39,984 nucleotides of DNA from positions 1-39,984 of the IMG/VR virus record IMGVR_UViG_3300033148_001711; one strand, written 5' to 3'. Position 1 is the stretch's first letter. Every line of letters begins with the position of its first letter. This document shows, in pieces, positions 11,972 through 20,147 of the stretch. The DNA comes from a virus. Made by a program: the position numbers and the translations under genes. Under the pieces are notes generated by a model. It was given only the letters and a program-made list of their open reading frames with translations. It did no database searches and had not been told where the DNA came from.

Positions 11972-13398
11972 TGCACAACGAACTTTCCCCAGAAGATGCT
12001 GTGCAATTATTCGAGCACTGTAGAGACAATCCCGTATACTTCTGTGAAGACGTATTAGGGGTTAAACTCTGGGAGAAGCAGGAAGAGATCATTGAGAGTG
12101 TTAGGGACAACCCCAATACCGCTGTAGCCAGTGGTCACGGGGTAGGGAAGACGTTCATATCAGCCTGCACCACACTTTGGTTCAACTGCTGTCACGATCA
12201 GAGCCGAGTGATTACCACTGCGCCAACGAACAGGCAGGTGGAAAGCATCCTGTGGGCGGAAATATGGAACCTGTACAAGAATGCACGGGTACCCCTAGGA
12301 GGGCGTCTTCTTAAGACATCACTTAACTTTGAGGAGAAATGGTTTGCGCTCGGACTTTCGACCGATGATCCGGACAGGTTCGTTGGACATCATGCTAAAG
12401 ATTTACTTTTGGTTATGGACGAAGCTCCCGGTGTGGACCCGAAGATATACGAGGCTGCTCAGGGGATTCTTACTCAGGCGCATTCCAGGGCCTTACTTAT
12501 TGGAAACCCTACAGCATCGTCTGGACCGTTCTTTGATTGTTTCAGAAACAAATTGTGGACAACATTCCACATAAGTTGCTACGATTCGCCAGCAATACGC
12601 GATCCAGAGGCGTTTCCAACGTTGACGACTCAGAAGTGGATTGATGAGCGCAAAGAAGCTTGGGGCGAAACCAGTCCAATTTTCCAGTCTCGTGTACTAG
12701 GGGAGTTCCCGATCGAGGGCGAAGACACCCTTATACCATTGCATTGGTGTGAGGCTGCGGTAGCACGGTGGCATAAGAACCGAGACGCTAAGCGACTCAA
12801 CACGCACGTCTTTTTGGGGCTGGATGTAGCAAGATACGGGACAAATAAGACCGTATTAACAGACTTTGTACCTCCGCGAGTGCGTGAGATAACGAAGATT
12901 CAGAAAAAGTCGACCACGGAAGCAGTAAACTTAGTTATCCAGGCGGGGATATCTGCTGGCGCTAAGCTTCAGCAAGTCACGGTAGACGATACTGGAGTTG
13001 GTGGAGGAGTTACCGATAGACTTCGGGACCTCAAATACCCCGTAATACCTATCAATTTCGCACAGAAGCCGGCCGACCCAATGCATTTCCGATATATCCG
13101 TGATGAGATTTACTGGTATATGCGAGAGTCATTCCGATCGGGAGAGATTGAGATACCGCCGAACGAAGATTTGATCGCACAGTTATCAGCTATTAGGTAC
13201 AAGATTAACGCGCGTAACGGTAAGATTGAGATTGAAACGAAGGACGACATGAGGAAACGGGGCATAGATAGCCCGGACGAATCAGATTCGGTAGCGATTG
13301 CGGTTTACGGGGCACGGAGACACACAGGAACAATCACGTTCAGACGAAGCACGACGCATAAAACACAGAGAGATTATTCGGATATGGTTTACTATTAG
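11971..13398 (+). CDS. terL: Terminase large subunit
   Basis: Packaging ATPase and nuclease, 475 aa. Walker A SGHGVGKT is at residues 54-61, Walker B LLLVMDE at about 145-151, and the coupling motif GNPTASSG at 178-185. The RNase H-like nuclease domain starts at about 280 (FLGLDVARYG, Asp285), with further acidic sites at 339-340 (VTVDDTG) and near 440 (SDSVAIA). This is the full length and domain order of a phage TerL. Confidence 0.97.
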   Translation: MHNELSPEDAVQLFEHCRDNPVYFCEDVLGVKLWEKQEEIIESVRDNPNTAVASGHGVGKTFISACTTLWFNCCHDQSRVITTAPTNRQVESILWAEIWNLYKNARVPLGGRLLKTSLNFEEKWFALGLSTDDPDRFVGHHAKDLLLVMDEAPGVDPKIYEAAQGILTQAHSRALLIGNPTASSGPFFDCFRNKLWTTFHISCYDSPAIRDPEAFPTLTTQKWIDERKEAWGETSPIFQSRVLGEFPIEGEDTLIPLHWCEAAVARWHKNRDAKRLNTHVFLGLDVARYGTNKTVLTDFVPPRVREITKIQKKSTTEAVNLVIQAGISAGAKLQQVTVDDTGVGGGVTDRLRDLKYPVIPINFAQKPADPMHFRYIRDEIYWYMRESFRSGEIEIPPNEDLIAQLSAIRYKINARNGKIEIETKDDMRKRGIDSPDESDSVAIAVYGARRHTGTITFRRSTTHKTQRDYSDMVYY

Positions 13399-13406
13399 GA
13401 GGAAGA

Positions 13407-13637
13407 ATGGGAAGATCTAAAAAGCAATCTATGGTTGACGAGGGAGCACAGATGTTGATGCGCAACTTCACGCCACAGGCTAGAAAAATGAACAAGCTTG
13501 CTACTCAGGATGGTAAGAACGCTAATAGAGTTTACAAGGAGTCCCGTAAGAAGGGCGACAGCTTCATAACAGCAGTAAAGAAGAGTGAGAAAGTCAGGAA
13601 GATAAGCTCGAGGAACCCTAGGAAAAAGGAGAAATAA
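13407..13637 (+). CDS. Small basic protein, 76 aa
   Basis: Starts behind AGGAGGAAG. Lys/Arg-rich throughout with helical character; the C-terminus ends RKISSRNPRKKEK. Located between terL and the portal gene. It could be a DNA-binding virion or packaging accessory protein; no family recognised. Confidence 0.75.
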   Translation: MGRSKKQSMVDEGAQMLMRNFTPQARKMNKLATQDGKNANRVYKESRKKGDSFITAVKKSEKVRKISSRNPRKKEK

Positions 13638-13638
13638 A

Positions 13639-13701
13639 ATGGGCGGAAGTCAAATTAAAGTAAGAAAAGGCATGCGCGGTAAGGGCGGAAAGAAAAAATA
13701 A
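13639..13701 (+). CDS. 20-aa basic mini-protein (possible)
   Basis: A 20-codon frame with an AGGAG box eight bases upstream. It is composed almost only of Lys, Arg and Gly. It ends one base before the portal ATG, so translation through it could deliver ribosomes to the portal gene, whose own ribosome site is weak. It may therefore be a coupling leader rather than a functional protein. Confidence 0.4.
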   Translation: MGGSQIKVRKGMRGKGGKKK

Positions 13702-13702
13702 C

Positions 13703-15961
13703 ATGGCTAATCGAGAGATTAAAGATGCAGAGATGCGTCCTGATCCAGATGATACAGGCCAGGATGTAAACGCAGGTTCAGACGAAGCTAACATGTACAA
13801 TGTTCATCTGATTCAGATGAGCCCAGAAGATCAGCAAAAGCTCGTAGCTATTGTTAAGGAAGACTATAACAATGCGATGAACGCTAGACAGAAGACTGAC
13901 TGGGGTACGGATAGCTTTGGAGACGGCACTGACTTTGATACGAAGTACGCGGATCTGATGACTTTGTATGAAGGACCAGATATGCTTCGACCCGAGAGAT
14001 GGATGTGCGGGCGCAGTCTTAAGATCTCGCAAGCTATCGTTGAGATGCTAGTAGCACGTTTAATGCCGTCTGTATGGAAAGAAGACTTAGTACGGTGGCG
14101 TCCCGTCGAGCATACGGACAAAGCGCGCGTAGAGTCTATCAACCATATAATGCCGTGGGTGTTCGACGTATGGATGAAGATAGAACAGGATGTCGTTAAC
14201 ATTGTACGTTCTTGTATTATGATGGGAACTACCTTCGTCGAGACTTACTGGGAAGTCAAGAAAAAAGATTTAGATCAAGTAGAAACAACTGAGATGGTTG
14301 ATGAGCAAGGACAACCGATCGTCGACGAACTTGGAAACAATATGCTCGTCGAGACGCGTATGTTAAAGGTTGAAGAGAAGCCGGCTGTAAGAATTATTCC
14401 AGTAACGAAACTTCTTACTCAACCTGGTTGTATTAATATACAGAAAGAACCTATTATTAAGTTAGAAGATTTCTATTACCATGAGTTAGAATCAATGGCT
14501 AAAGAAGGATTGATGCAGAACGTAACGGACGTTTTGAAAAACTCCGTCGACAAAACAGTACAGTCAAAGTTTTCGGAGGTCCTCGAGAGTGCGGAGAGAT
14601 TAGCAGATGTCGACGCCAAGAGGCGTATGCATCTAGTCGAGTCATTAATATGGTATGGTAATTACGATGCAGATAAAGATGGATTCGCAGAAGAGATATG
14701 TTGCACAGTAACACTAAAAGAAGATATTTATTTAAGAGCATACAAAACATCAAAGGTACAAAGACGCGGTGAAAGACCAATTCGTAAAATTAATTTTATT
14801 GATCGCCTTTATAAGCTGCTTGGAATTGGTGTCCTGGAACAGGTCAAGCCGCTCGCGGAAGAAATAGATGCTGTATTCAGACAAATACAAGACGCTAATA
14901 CGCTGTCAATCCTTAAATGGGGATTTTATGATCCTAATTCTGATTATAACCCCGACGAGCACATTGCCAAACCAAGAGCCATGTATCCGGTTACAAATCC
15001 ATCGCAGAATGTATACTTCCCCGATATGCAGGTGCCAACAGAAAGGCTACTGAATGCTATACGACTCGTCTTGGAGTTTGTGGAACGACTCACTGCAGCT
15101 TCAAGTTTTGTTATGGGAAAAGAAGGCAACTTCTCAGGAGGAAGCGGAACAGCTACGAAGACTGCAGCTATTGTTACTTCCGCAGAACAGCGCTTCAACC
15201 TTCCTACAGCAAATATACGGAGAGGGATGGGACAGATTCTAACAGACATCTTTAACCTTTGTCATTTGAATATGCCGGCAGGTTTAGAGAAGAGAATTCT
15301 AGGAGAGGACAACGAGCCTATCTTTGAAACATCTGAAGAAGTTAAGGACGCGTTCCTTCAAGAGATGGACGCATACTTGCTTCCTAATGCTTCTTTCGGT
15401 AATGTTGATACAGAGCGTGAACTGGCAGTCATGTTATATGAGAAGTTTGTCTTAGGCGGGAACCCTCTTGTCGTGGGTAATCCAGCTAAATTATATAAAG
15501 CTACAGCTAATGTATTCAGAGCATTCAGAGAGAATCCAGAAGAGTGGTTAGGAAAAGCTCCGACGGAGAAGACGTCTAGTGATCCGGATGATGAGCATAC
15601 TATGCTCCGAGAGGGGATGGTAATTCACGCTGAACCTCAAGAGAATCATTTAGAACATCTTATGATGCACCAGAAGTTCTTGAACAGCCCCGATATACTC
15701 CTTTGGAGTAAAGAGATGATTGAAGTGCTCCGAGCCCACATCGAAGAGCATATGCAAATGATGCAAATGATGATGCAATTCCAGGCTGGGCAGAAAAAAG
15801 GAGGCGATCTTGGCCAACAAGGCGGAGGACCAGCAGAAGCTGGAGGCGGCGCTAAACCAGCTGCAGGGCAACCAGGTGTTCAAGGATCTGCAAACCCTGC
15901 TGATGCAGCGGCAAAGAATCAAACGACAGGAACAACGCTCGGCACTCCTCAAGTCAGATAG
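13703..15961 (+). CDS. Portal protein
   Basis: 752 aa, the expected size of a large podovirus portal, in the standard place after terL. Features include an acidic N-terminus, a core starting near residue 80 (KYADLMTLYEGPDMLRPERW), a helical stem region around 250-330, and YKLLGIGVLEQVKPLAEEID with a GGSGTATKTAAIVTSAEQR segment at about 480-500, as in P22-like portals. The C-terminus is a Met/Gln helix followed by a Gly/Pro/Ala/Gln-rich tail. That tail overlaps the next gene by 152 bases in another frame. It forms the dodecameric DNA gate at one capsid vertex. Confidence 0.88.
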   Translation: MANREIKDAEMRPDPDDTGQDVNAGSDEANMYNVHLIQMSPEDQQKLVAIVKEDYNNAMNARQKTDWGTDSFGDGTDFDTKYADLMTLYEGPDMLRPERWMCGRSLKISQAIVEMLVARLMPSVWKEDLVRWRPVEHTDKARVESINHIMPWVFDVWMKIEQDVVNIVRSCIMMGTTFVETYWEVKKKDLDQVETTEMVDEQGQPIVDELGNNMLVETRMLKVEEKPAVRIIPVTKLLTQPGCINIQKEPIIKLEDFYYHELESMAKEGLMQNVTDVLKNSVDKTVQSKFSEVLESAERLADVDAKRRMHLVESLIWYGNYDADKDGFAEEICCTVTLKEDIYLRAYKTSKVQRRGERPIRKINFIDRLYKLLGIGVLEQVKPLAEEIDAVFRQIQDANTLSILKWGFYDPNSDYNPDEHIAKPRAMYPVTNPSQNVYFPDMQVPTERLLNAIRLVLEFVERLTAASSFVMGKEGNFSGGSGTATKTAAIVTSAEQRFNLPTANIRRGMGQILTDIFNLCHLNMPAGLEKRILGEDNEPIFETSEEVKDAFLQEMDAYLLPNASFGNVDTERELAVMLYEKFVLGGNPLVVGNPAKLYKATANVFRAFRENPEEWLGKAPTEKTSSDPDDEHTMLREGMVIHAEPQENHLEHLMMHQKFLNSPDILLWSKEMIEVLRAHIEEHMQMMQMMMQFQAGQKKGGDLGQQGGGPAEAGGGAKPAAGQPGVQGSANPADAAAKNQTTGTTLGTPQVR

Positions 15962-16085
15962 CATGGGAGTGTTTAGGTTGGAAGCAGAGATAGAAGGAGT
16001 GAATGAGTTCTTTAGAGCATACGACGGACTCATAAAGAAGTTGGATAAATTAAGAGAAGTCTCGCCCACAGACTTCAAATACTAA
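15810..16085 (+). CDS. Coiled-coil protein overlapping the portal gene, 91 aa
   Basis: Starts at a TTG six to seven bases after AAGGAGG within the portal gene. Its first 50 codons overlap the portal's low-complexity tail in another frame, and the rest runs on alone. The protein is almost all helix with heptad character (EDQQKLEAALNQLQGNQVFK, then EAEIEGVNEFFRAYDGLIKK). The strong ribosome site and ordered sequence argue it is real. A small head or portal accessory factor is possible from context. Confidence 0.7.
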   Translation: MANKAEDQQKLEAALNQLQGNQVFKDLQTLLMQRQRIKRQEQRSALLKSDSMGVFRLEAEIEGVNEFFRAYDGLIKKLDKLREVSPTDFKY

Positions 16086-16100
16086 AAAGTGGAGGTAGAC

Positions 16101-16973
16101 ATGAGAAAGTTCTTTGACATATTGAAGGACAATCGTGGCTCGGTAGGCGAACCGGACGACGACGAAGATGATGACAACATGCTTGACACAGGAGACGACG
16201 ACGATACAGGAGATGACGAAGGTAGCGTTGAGATAGATCTTGATGAGGAGGACGATGATGGAACGCAGACGCCTTCTGATAAAGCATTCGCCGCAATGCG
16301 TGTTGAGAATAAAGAGCTCAAGCAGACAGTTGATGCGCTCAAGCAATCTGTTGACAACTTAAATCAAGTTGACGATACACCGGCTTATGTACCACCTACT
16401 GATACAAACAAGTACGACCCGAATAACTCTCGTACTTGGACTGAGCAGCAGTGGGACGATTTAGCTAAGACGGACTGGAAGAAAGCAGTAGACCTTCGGT
16501 CTCAAATCCAGGCAGAGGATCGGATACAACAGTCAACAAACACGACAGAGTTCAACAAAGTCTTAGAAGACTCAAAACAGAAAGTTCTGATACGTCATCC
16601 AGAATTAAACGATCCGACAAGTGAAAAGTCCAAGGTATTCAAGAACATCGTTACAGCGAATCCAGACTACACTAATCAGAAGAAAGGCCCGTTGAGTGCC
16701 ATGTATGAGATGGAAGATTACATGGAGAAGAACATGGGTTACAAGCGTGAGGACATTGTGAAAGCAGAACTTCGCGCAAGGCAAGACGAATCGGATCGTC
16801 AAGGTAGAGTTCAGCTGACCTCCACAACAGGTCGTAATATAAGTGAAGGAAACAAAATCATTATAGCGAAGGATGAGCTAGATTTTTGTAAACTTCAAGG
16901 AATCGACCCAAAAGTCTACGCGGCCAATAAGAAACGGCTCGCGAAGGAAAATAAAGGAGGGATGCAATTATGA
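16101..16973 (+). CDS. Scaffolding protein (probable)
   Basis: 290 aa from the ATG at 16101 behind GGAGGT. Residues 13-62 are extremely Asp/Glu-rich. A coiled coil follows at about 70-95 (VENKELKQTVDALKQSVDNL), then a Trp-containing helical region and a basic C-terminus. Acidic, helical proteins between portal and major capsid genes are typically scaffolds that guide procapsid assembly and are then lost. No protease gene is seen nearby. Confidence 0.75.
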   Translation: MRKFFDILKDNRGSVGEPDDDEDDDNMLDTGDDDDTGDDEGSVEIDLDEEDDDGTQTPSDKAFAAMRVENKELKQTVDALKQSVDNLNQVDDTPAYVPPTDTNKYDPNNSRTWTEQQWDDLAKTDWKKAVDLRSQIQAEDRIQQSTNTTEFNKVLEDSKQKVLIRHPELNDPTSEKSKVFKNIVTANPDYTNQKKGPLSAMYEMEDYMEKNMGYKREDIVKAELRARQDESDRQGRVQLTSTTGRNISEGNKIIIAKDELDFCKLQGIDPKVYAANKKRLAKENKGGMQL

Positions 16974-17539
16974 ACAAGAAAAAGACTTCAGAACCGGTAG
17001 CTCCGGTTCAGCCAGAAGAAACCAAAGTCCAAGAAACAACTGAGGCACCCTCGGCAAGTCCTCAGCCCACAACAATTCTTTCTACGCAGGACACCTTCGT
17101 ATCTGACTTAGTAAAAGAGCAGCCGAAGACAGTGTCAGAGTTAACTGAGATGAACGAATTGAAAATGCGGGATATTCTTGCGTTGCCAGAAGAATGTTTG
17201 GCGCTTCATAGGAAAACGTATCGCTATAGATGGTTGGCGAAAAACAAAAACCTGGAAGCGACGCTGCGCAGTAGCATATGGTCACTGTGCACAAGGGACA
17301 ATTCTCCCTATATCAAACCACACCGGTTTAAGTCTCATGGTGCGGTAGAACAAGCTGGGATGCTTTTAGCGTTTGCGACCGAAGCAATGGGCGTACACAG
17401 AGAAGCGGCTCCGGCTAAACGAAGCAGAGACTTGGTTAAGCATTATACAGAGGACTTATCCAAGAACGAAGCTAAGGGGTTCTATCAACCTGATACTGCG
17501 GATGGTTCGGAGGATGGAGAAGGAATCGAAATGGACTAG
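16970..17539 (+). CDS. Hypothetical head-module protein, 189 aa
   Basis: Behind AAAGGAGGG and overlapping the scaffold stop by 4 bases. The first 60 residues are Pro/Glu/Thr/Gln-rich and disordered. The middle, about 65-150, is a folded helical domain (ILALPEECLALHRKTYRYRW, WSLCTRDNSPYI). The tail is acidic. No family recognised; it may be a capsid-associated or second scaffold-type protein. Confidence 0.7.
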   Translation: MNKKKTSEPVAPVQPEETKVQETTEAPSASPQPTTILSTQDTFVSDLVKEQPKTVSELTEMNELKMRDILALPEECLALHRKTYRYRWLAKNKNLEATLRSSIWSLCTRDNSPYIKPHRFKSHGAVEQAGMLLAFATEAMGVHREAAPAKRSRDLVKHYTEDLSKNEAKGFYQPDTADGSEDGEGIEMD

Positions 17540-17563
17540 AACTAAAATTACTAAGGAGTCAAC

Positions 17564-18124
17564 ATGGCTAATACCAATTATCCACGCGGTTTAGAGCCGT
17601 ATGGTAATTGCCTTAGAGTTACAGAATATACGTTGTCCGCAGCATATGCTCAGGACCTCTTTATTTGGGATCCAGTTGAGATTGACGCTACTGGCCGCAA
17701 TGTTGTTATTGCGACAGCTGGCACTGGAAACCCACTCACAGGTTGCATCACAGCAATCTATGATGAGAATAAAGTTCCTCTTGCTATGTGGGACAGTGGG
17801 CATTCGGGAATCGGTTATGTAATGGTAGCCGACGATCCGAAGCAAATTTTCGTTTCTCAGGGTGATGGTGACACCACTATCCTTACAACCATTGATGCTA
17901 ATGGTAACGTCAATCTTATTGACGGTACTGGAAGCACAGTCAACAACAGAAGTGGTTGGCAGATTGATGATTCGGATACAGGTGGAGCTACTGCAGGCGA
18001 TCAGATTCGTTTGATTCGTCCTGTAGAACGGGTAGACAACGAAGTAGGCTTAGCCTACTGCGATTGGCTATATCAAATTAACAACCATACGCAATCCGTC
18101 GGTATTGTCGGCGTAGGCGTCTAA
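17564..18124 (+). CDS. Capsid decoration-like structural protein
   Basis: 186 aa behind AAGGAGT. Begins with the segment MANTNYPRGLEPYG seen at the start of many phage head proteins, then is rich in beta strands and Gly/Thr/Asp, as expected for a cement or decoration protein. It sits just upstream of the capsid gene with a 12-base gap, so both would be made in large amounts. The role is inferred from position and composition. Confidence 0.65.
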   Translation: MANTNYPRGLEPYGNCLRVTEYTLSAAYAQDLFIWDPVEIDATGRNVVIATAGTGNPLTGCITAIYDENKVPLAMWDSGHSGIGYVMVADDPKQIFVSQGDGDTTILTTIDANGNVNLIDGTGSTVNNRSGWQIDDSDTGGATAGDQIRLIRPVERVDNEVGLAYCDWLYQINNHTQSVGIVGVGV

Positions 18125-18136
18125 GGAGATTAAACC

Positions 18137-19033
18137 ATGAATAGATCACAGTTTAACAAAGCCGTGGTTCCTGGTCTCTTCTCCTTCATGTCTAGCTCGT
18201 ATCAAGAAAATGCTCCGTACTGGAAGCAGCTTGTTACGACAAAGTCGTCTAGGAGAGCGTACGAGGAATCTGCATATTACACTGGTCTTGGGTTACTACC
18301 TGAGAAACCAGAGGGCGAACCGATCAAGTACGATGATTTCATCCAGGGTCCAACCAAACGATGGGTGCACACCACCTTTGCGCTTGGTGTAAGGATTACG
18401 GAAGAAATGATCGAGGATGCTCTTTACCCTGATATCCCTACAGAGATGGGCGATATGACTAAAGAGCTCGGAAGATCGGCCCGTGAAACAACTGAAATTC
18501 TGGTACACGATATTTATAACGGTACCACAAAAACTGCTGGTGACGGCGTTGCTGTCTTCAGCGCTAGCCATACCAAACTTGGTGGCGGCACATGGTCCAA
18601 CTTGTTGAGCCCGGCTGCTGATTTGTCTACCGCTTCATTGCGACAGGCGATCACGCAGATCGAGACTACAACGGACGATCGTGATAAACAACAGGTAGTG
18701 AAGCCTAAATACCTGTTGGTTGCTCCCGACGGCGAATGGACAGCACGTGAGATCTTGAACTCCGCATACGATCCTGAGAGCGCTAATAACGCTATCAATC
18801 CGTTGCAGAGCCGCAACCTTACGTTGCTTGTAGACCCTTACCTGACTGATAGTGATGCTTGGTTTTTGCTTCCTGAAAAGGGACAGAATCCAATCATTAC
18901 CTTCACAAGACGTAAGGTGAAATTCGCTAAAGATGGCGATTTCGAGACCGGAGATGCGAAGTTTAAGTCAAGCTTCCGTATTTCTACAGAAGTTAATTAC
19001 CCTATGGGTCTGTTGAAGTCTGCCGGAGCCTAA
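18137..19033 (+). CDS. Major capsid protein
   Basis: 298 aa. HK97-fold shell protein by position and by sequence features reminiscent of the Mu gpT-type capsid group: an N-terminal arm (MNRSQFNKAVVPGLFSFMSS), RITEEMIEDALYPD, GVAVFSASHTKLGGG, YLLVAPDGEWTAREIL and a C-terminal strand STEVNYPMGLLKSAGA. It has the strong AAGGAG site and is followed by a GC-rich hairpin, typical of a highly expressed capsid gene. The GroES-like gene upstream may serve its folding. Confidence 0.85.
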   Translation: MNRSQFNKAVVPGLFSFMSSSYQENAPYWKQLVTTKSSRRAYEESAYYTGLGLLPEKPEGEPIKYDDFIQGPTKRWVHTTFALGVRITEEMIEDALYPDIPTEMGDMTKELGRSARETTEILVHDIYNGTTKTAGDGVAVFSASHTKLGGGTWSNLLSPAADLSTASLRQAITQIETTTDDRDKQQVVKPKYLLVAPDGEWTAREILNSAYDPESANNAINPLQSRNLTLLVDPYLTDSDAWFLLPEKGQNPIITFTRRKVKFAKDGDFETGDAKFKSSFRISTEVNYPMGLLKSAGA

Positions 19034-19039
19034 TAATAT

Positions 19040-19065
19040 GGGGGAGGATTAATAGTCCTCCCCCC
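19040..19065 (+). terminator. GC-rich hairpin after the capsid gene
   Basis: Perfect 9-base arms GGGGGAGGA (19040-19048) and TCCTCCCCC (19056-19064), loop of seven, starting a few bases past the capsid stop. A U-tract is missing, so it may attenuate rather than end transcription, or protect the 3' end of the capsid message. Confidence 0.55.
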
Positions 19066-19084
19066 TATGTTCCTGGAGGGTAAG

Positions 19085-19103
19085 CTACGGTTCGATTCCG
19101 TAG
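19085..19103 (+). other. tRNA T-arm-like hairpin
   Basis: CTACGG, seven-base loop TTCGATT, CCGTAG: the exact geometry and loop sequence type of a tRNA T-arm. No matching acceptor, D or anticodon arms are found upstream, so this is not a tRNA gene. It ends eight bases before the GGAGG of the next gene. Confidence 0.5.
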
Positions 19104-19119
19104 GGCAGGGAGGAATATA

Positions 19120-19503
19120 ATGGGACTTACTTATTTACCACAAGGATTAGGAACAGATAACGACGGAGCTCTTTCTGGAGTAATCGTTGACGTATCAAGT
19201 GCAGCTAGTTCTTGGACTGGTGCGTTACCTTTTGATGTAGAAATCACTGGTGCTTATGTAACTATCGACACAGCTATTACGGTAGCTGATGCGGATATTA
19301 CGTTTGAAATTGGTGGAGTAGCTATCACTTCAATGTTAGCGACTATTGTGAATGGAACATCAGCAGCCGGCGCTTCTTACGCCGCAGTAGCCCCAACAGC
19401 ATTATATGCGTTGGACGCTGGTACTGCAGTTGAGATTATTACAGATGGTGGTTCGACAGACGCTTCATTAGGTACAGTTTGTATTACATATAAACGTGTC
19501 TAA
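19120..19503 (+). CDS. Head or tail decoration-type protein, 127 aa
   Basis: Small Ala/Thr/Gly/Val-rich all-beta protein (DVEITGAYVTIDTAITVADA, then TFEIGGVAITSM) with almost no charged residues, a composition typical of virion surface proteins. It is flanked by two GC-rich hairpins, so it may have its own mRNA segment. No family recognised. Confidence 0.7.
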   Translation: MGLTYLPQGLGTDNDGALSGVIVDVSSAASSWTGALPFDVEITGAYVTIDTAITVADADITFEIGGVAITSMLATIVNGTSAAGASYAAVAPTALYALDAGTAVEIITDGGSTDASLGTVCITYKRV

Positions 19504-19508
19504 TCTTT

Positions 19509-19530
19509 AGGGGGGCGTAAAATCCCCCCT
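19509..19530 (+). terminator. GC-rich hairpin after the 127-aa gene
   Basis: AGGGGGG (19509-19515) and CCCCCCT (19524-19530) with an eight-base loop, followed by TATATAAAGG rather than a U-run. Similar in design to the hairpin after the capsid gene. Confidence 0.55.
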
Positions 19531-19544
19531 ATATAAAGGAAGCT

Positions 19545-20147
19545 ATGCCGAATACACCTATCGAAAAATACACGTGCGATCGGTGCGGGTTTGACTACAA
19601 AAAGGGCAAACTTAAACGACAGAGAGGGATGTACCTCTCTCATGACTGTTTTGATGTCTTAGACAGGATACCGACGCAACGCCCACGTTTTGGAGCGCCA
19701 CGAGACAATAGCAATACTGTTACTGTACCGCCTGGTTCAACTCCGGAGGTCTTTACTGTGTCAGCCGGCACAGGAGTTTATCAATTAATCCAATCAAATG
19801 AATACGTTACCCGACGAGACGGACGTCATAAGAGTATTTTTATGAAGATCGTTAGCGATGGAGGCCCTATTGTAATTACTGCGATTGACGCGATTGTGAA
19901 TGGTGAGTTTGAAGGAGACCTCTTAACTCTTAAAGGAACATCAAATACAGATACCGTGACTATACCAACTGGAATGAATGTTGCATTAAAAGATTCACAT
20001 CCAATGACATTATCAGACGGAGATTCAATTAGCTTTGTTTTTACGCCCTCTAATGCGGCATGGGGCGAGGGCCCTTGGGGAGGATTTCCATGGGGCGTTA
20101 ATGAGGTCATTTGGAATGAAACATCACGGTTCAAAGGAGGGGTATAG
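19545..20147 (+). CDS. Virion protein with N-terminal zinc-ribbon-like segment, 200 aa
   Basis: Residues 9-36 contain CDRCG and a distant DC within YKKGKLKRQRGMYLSHDC, a small partial zinc-knuckle pattern with basic residues between. From about 60 onward it is beta-rich (NTVTVPPGSTPEVFTVSAG), ending in a Trp/Gly segment (WGEGPWGGFPWG). Its stop overlaps the GTG of the tail-fibre gene. A head-tail or fibre-attachment protein is likely from context. Confidence 0.65.
   Translation: MPNTPIEKYTCDRCGFDYKKGKLKRQRGMYLSHDCFDVLDRIPTQRPRFGAPRDNSNTVTVPPGSTPEVFTVSAGTGVYQLIQSNEYVTRRDGRHKSIFMKIVSDGGPIVITAIDAIVNGEFEGDLLTLKGTSNTDTVTIPTGMNVALKDSHPMTLSDGDSISFVFTPSNAAWGEGPWGGFPWGVNEVIWNETSRFKGGV

Noticed and set aside
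16050-16357. Several minus-strand ORFs with long Ser or Arg/Leu runs
   Set aside because: They mirror the Asp-rich stretch of the scaffold gene; low-complexity antisense translation.
19075-19120. tRNA gene suggested by the TTCGATT hairpin
   Set aside because: Only a T-arm is present; no complementary acceptor strand, anticodon arm or D-arm could be placed upstream.
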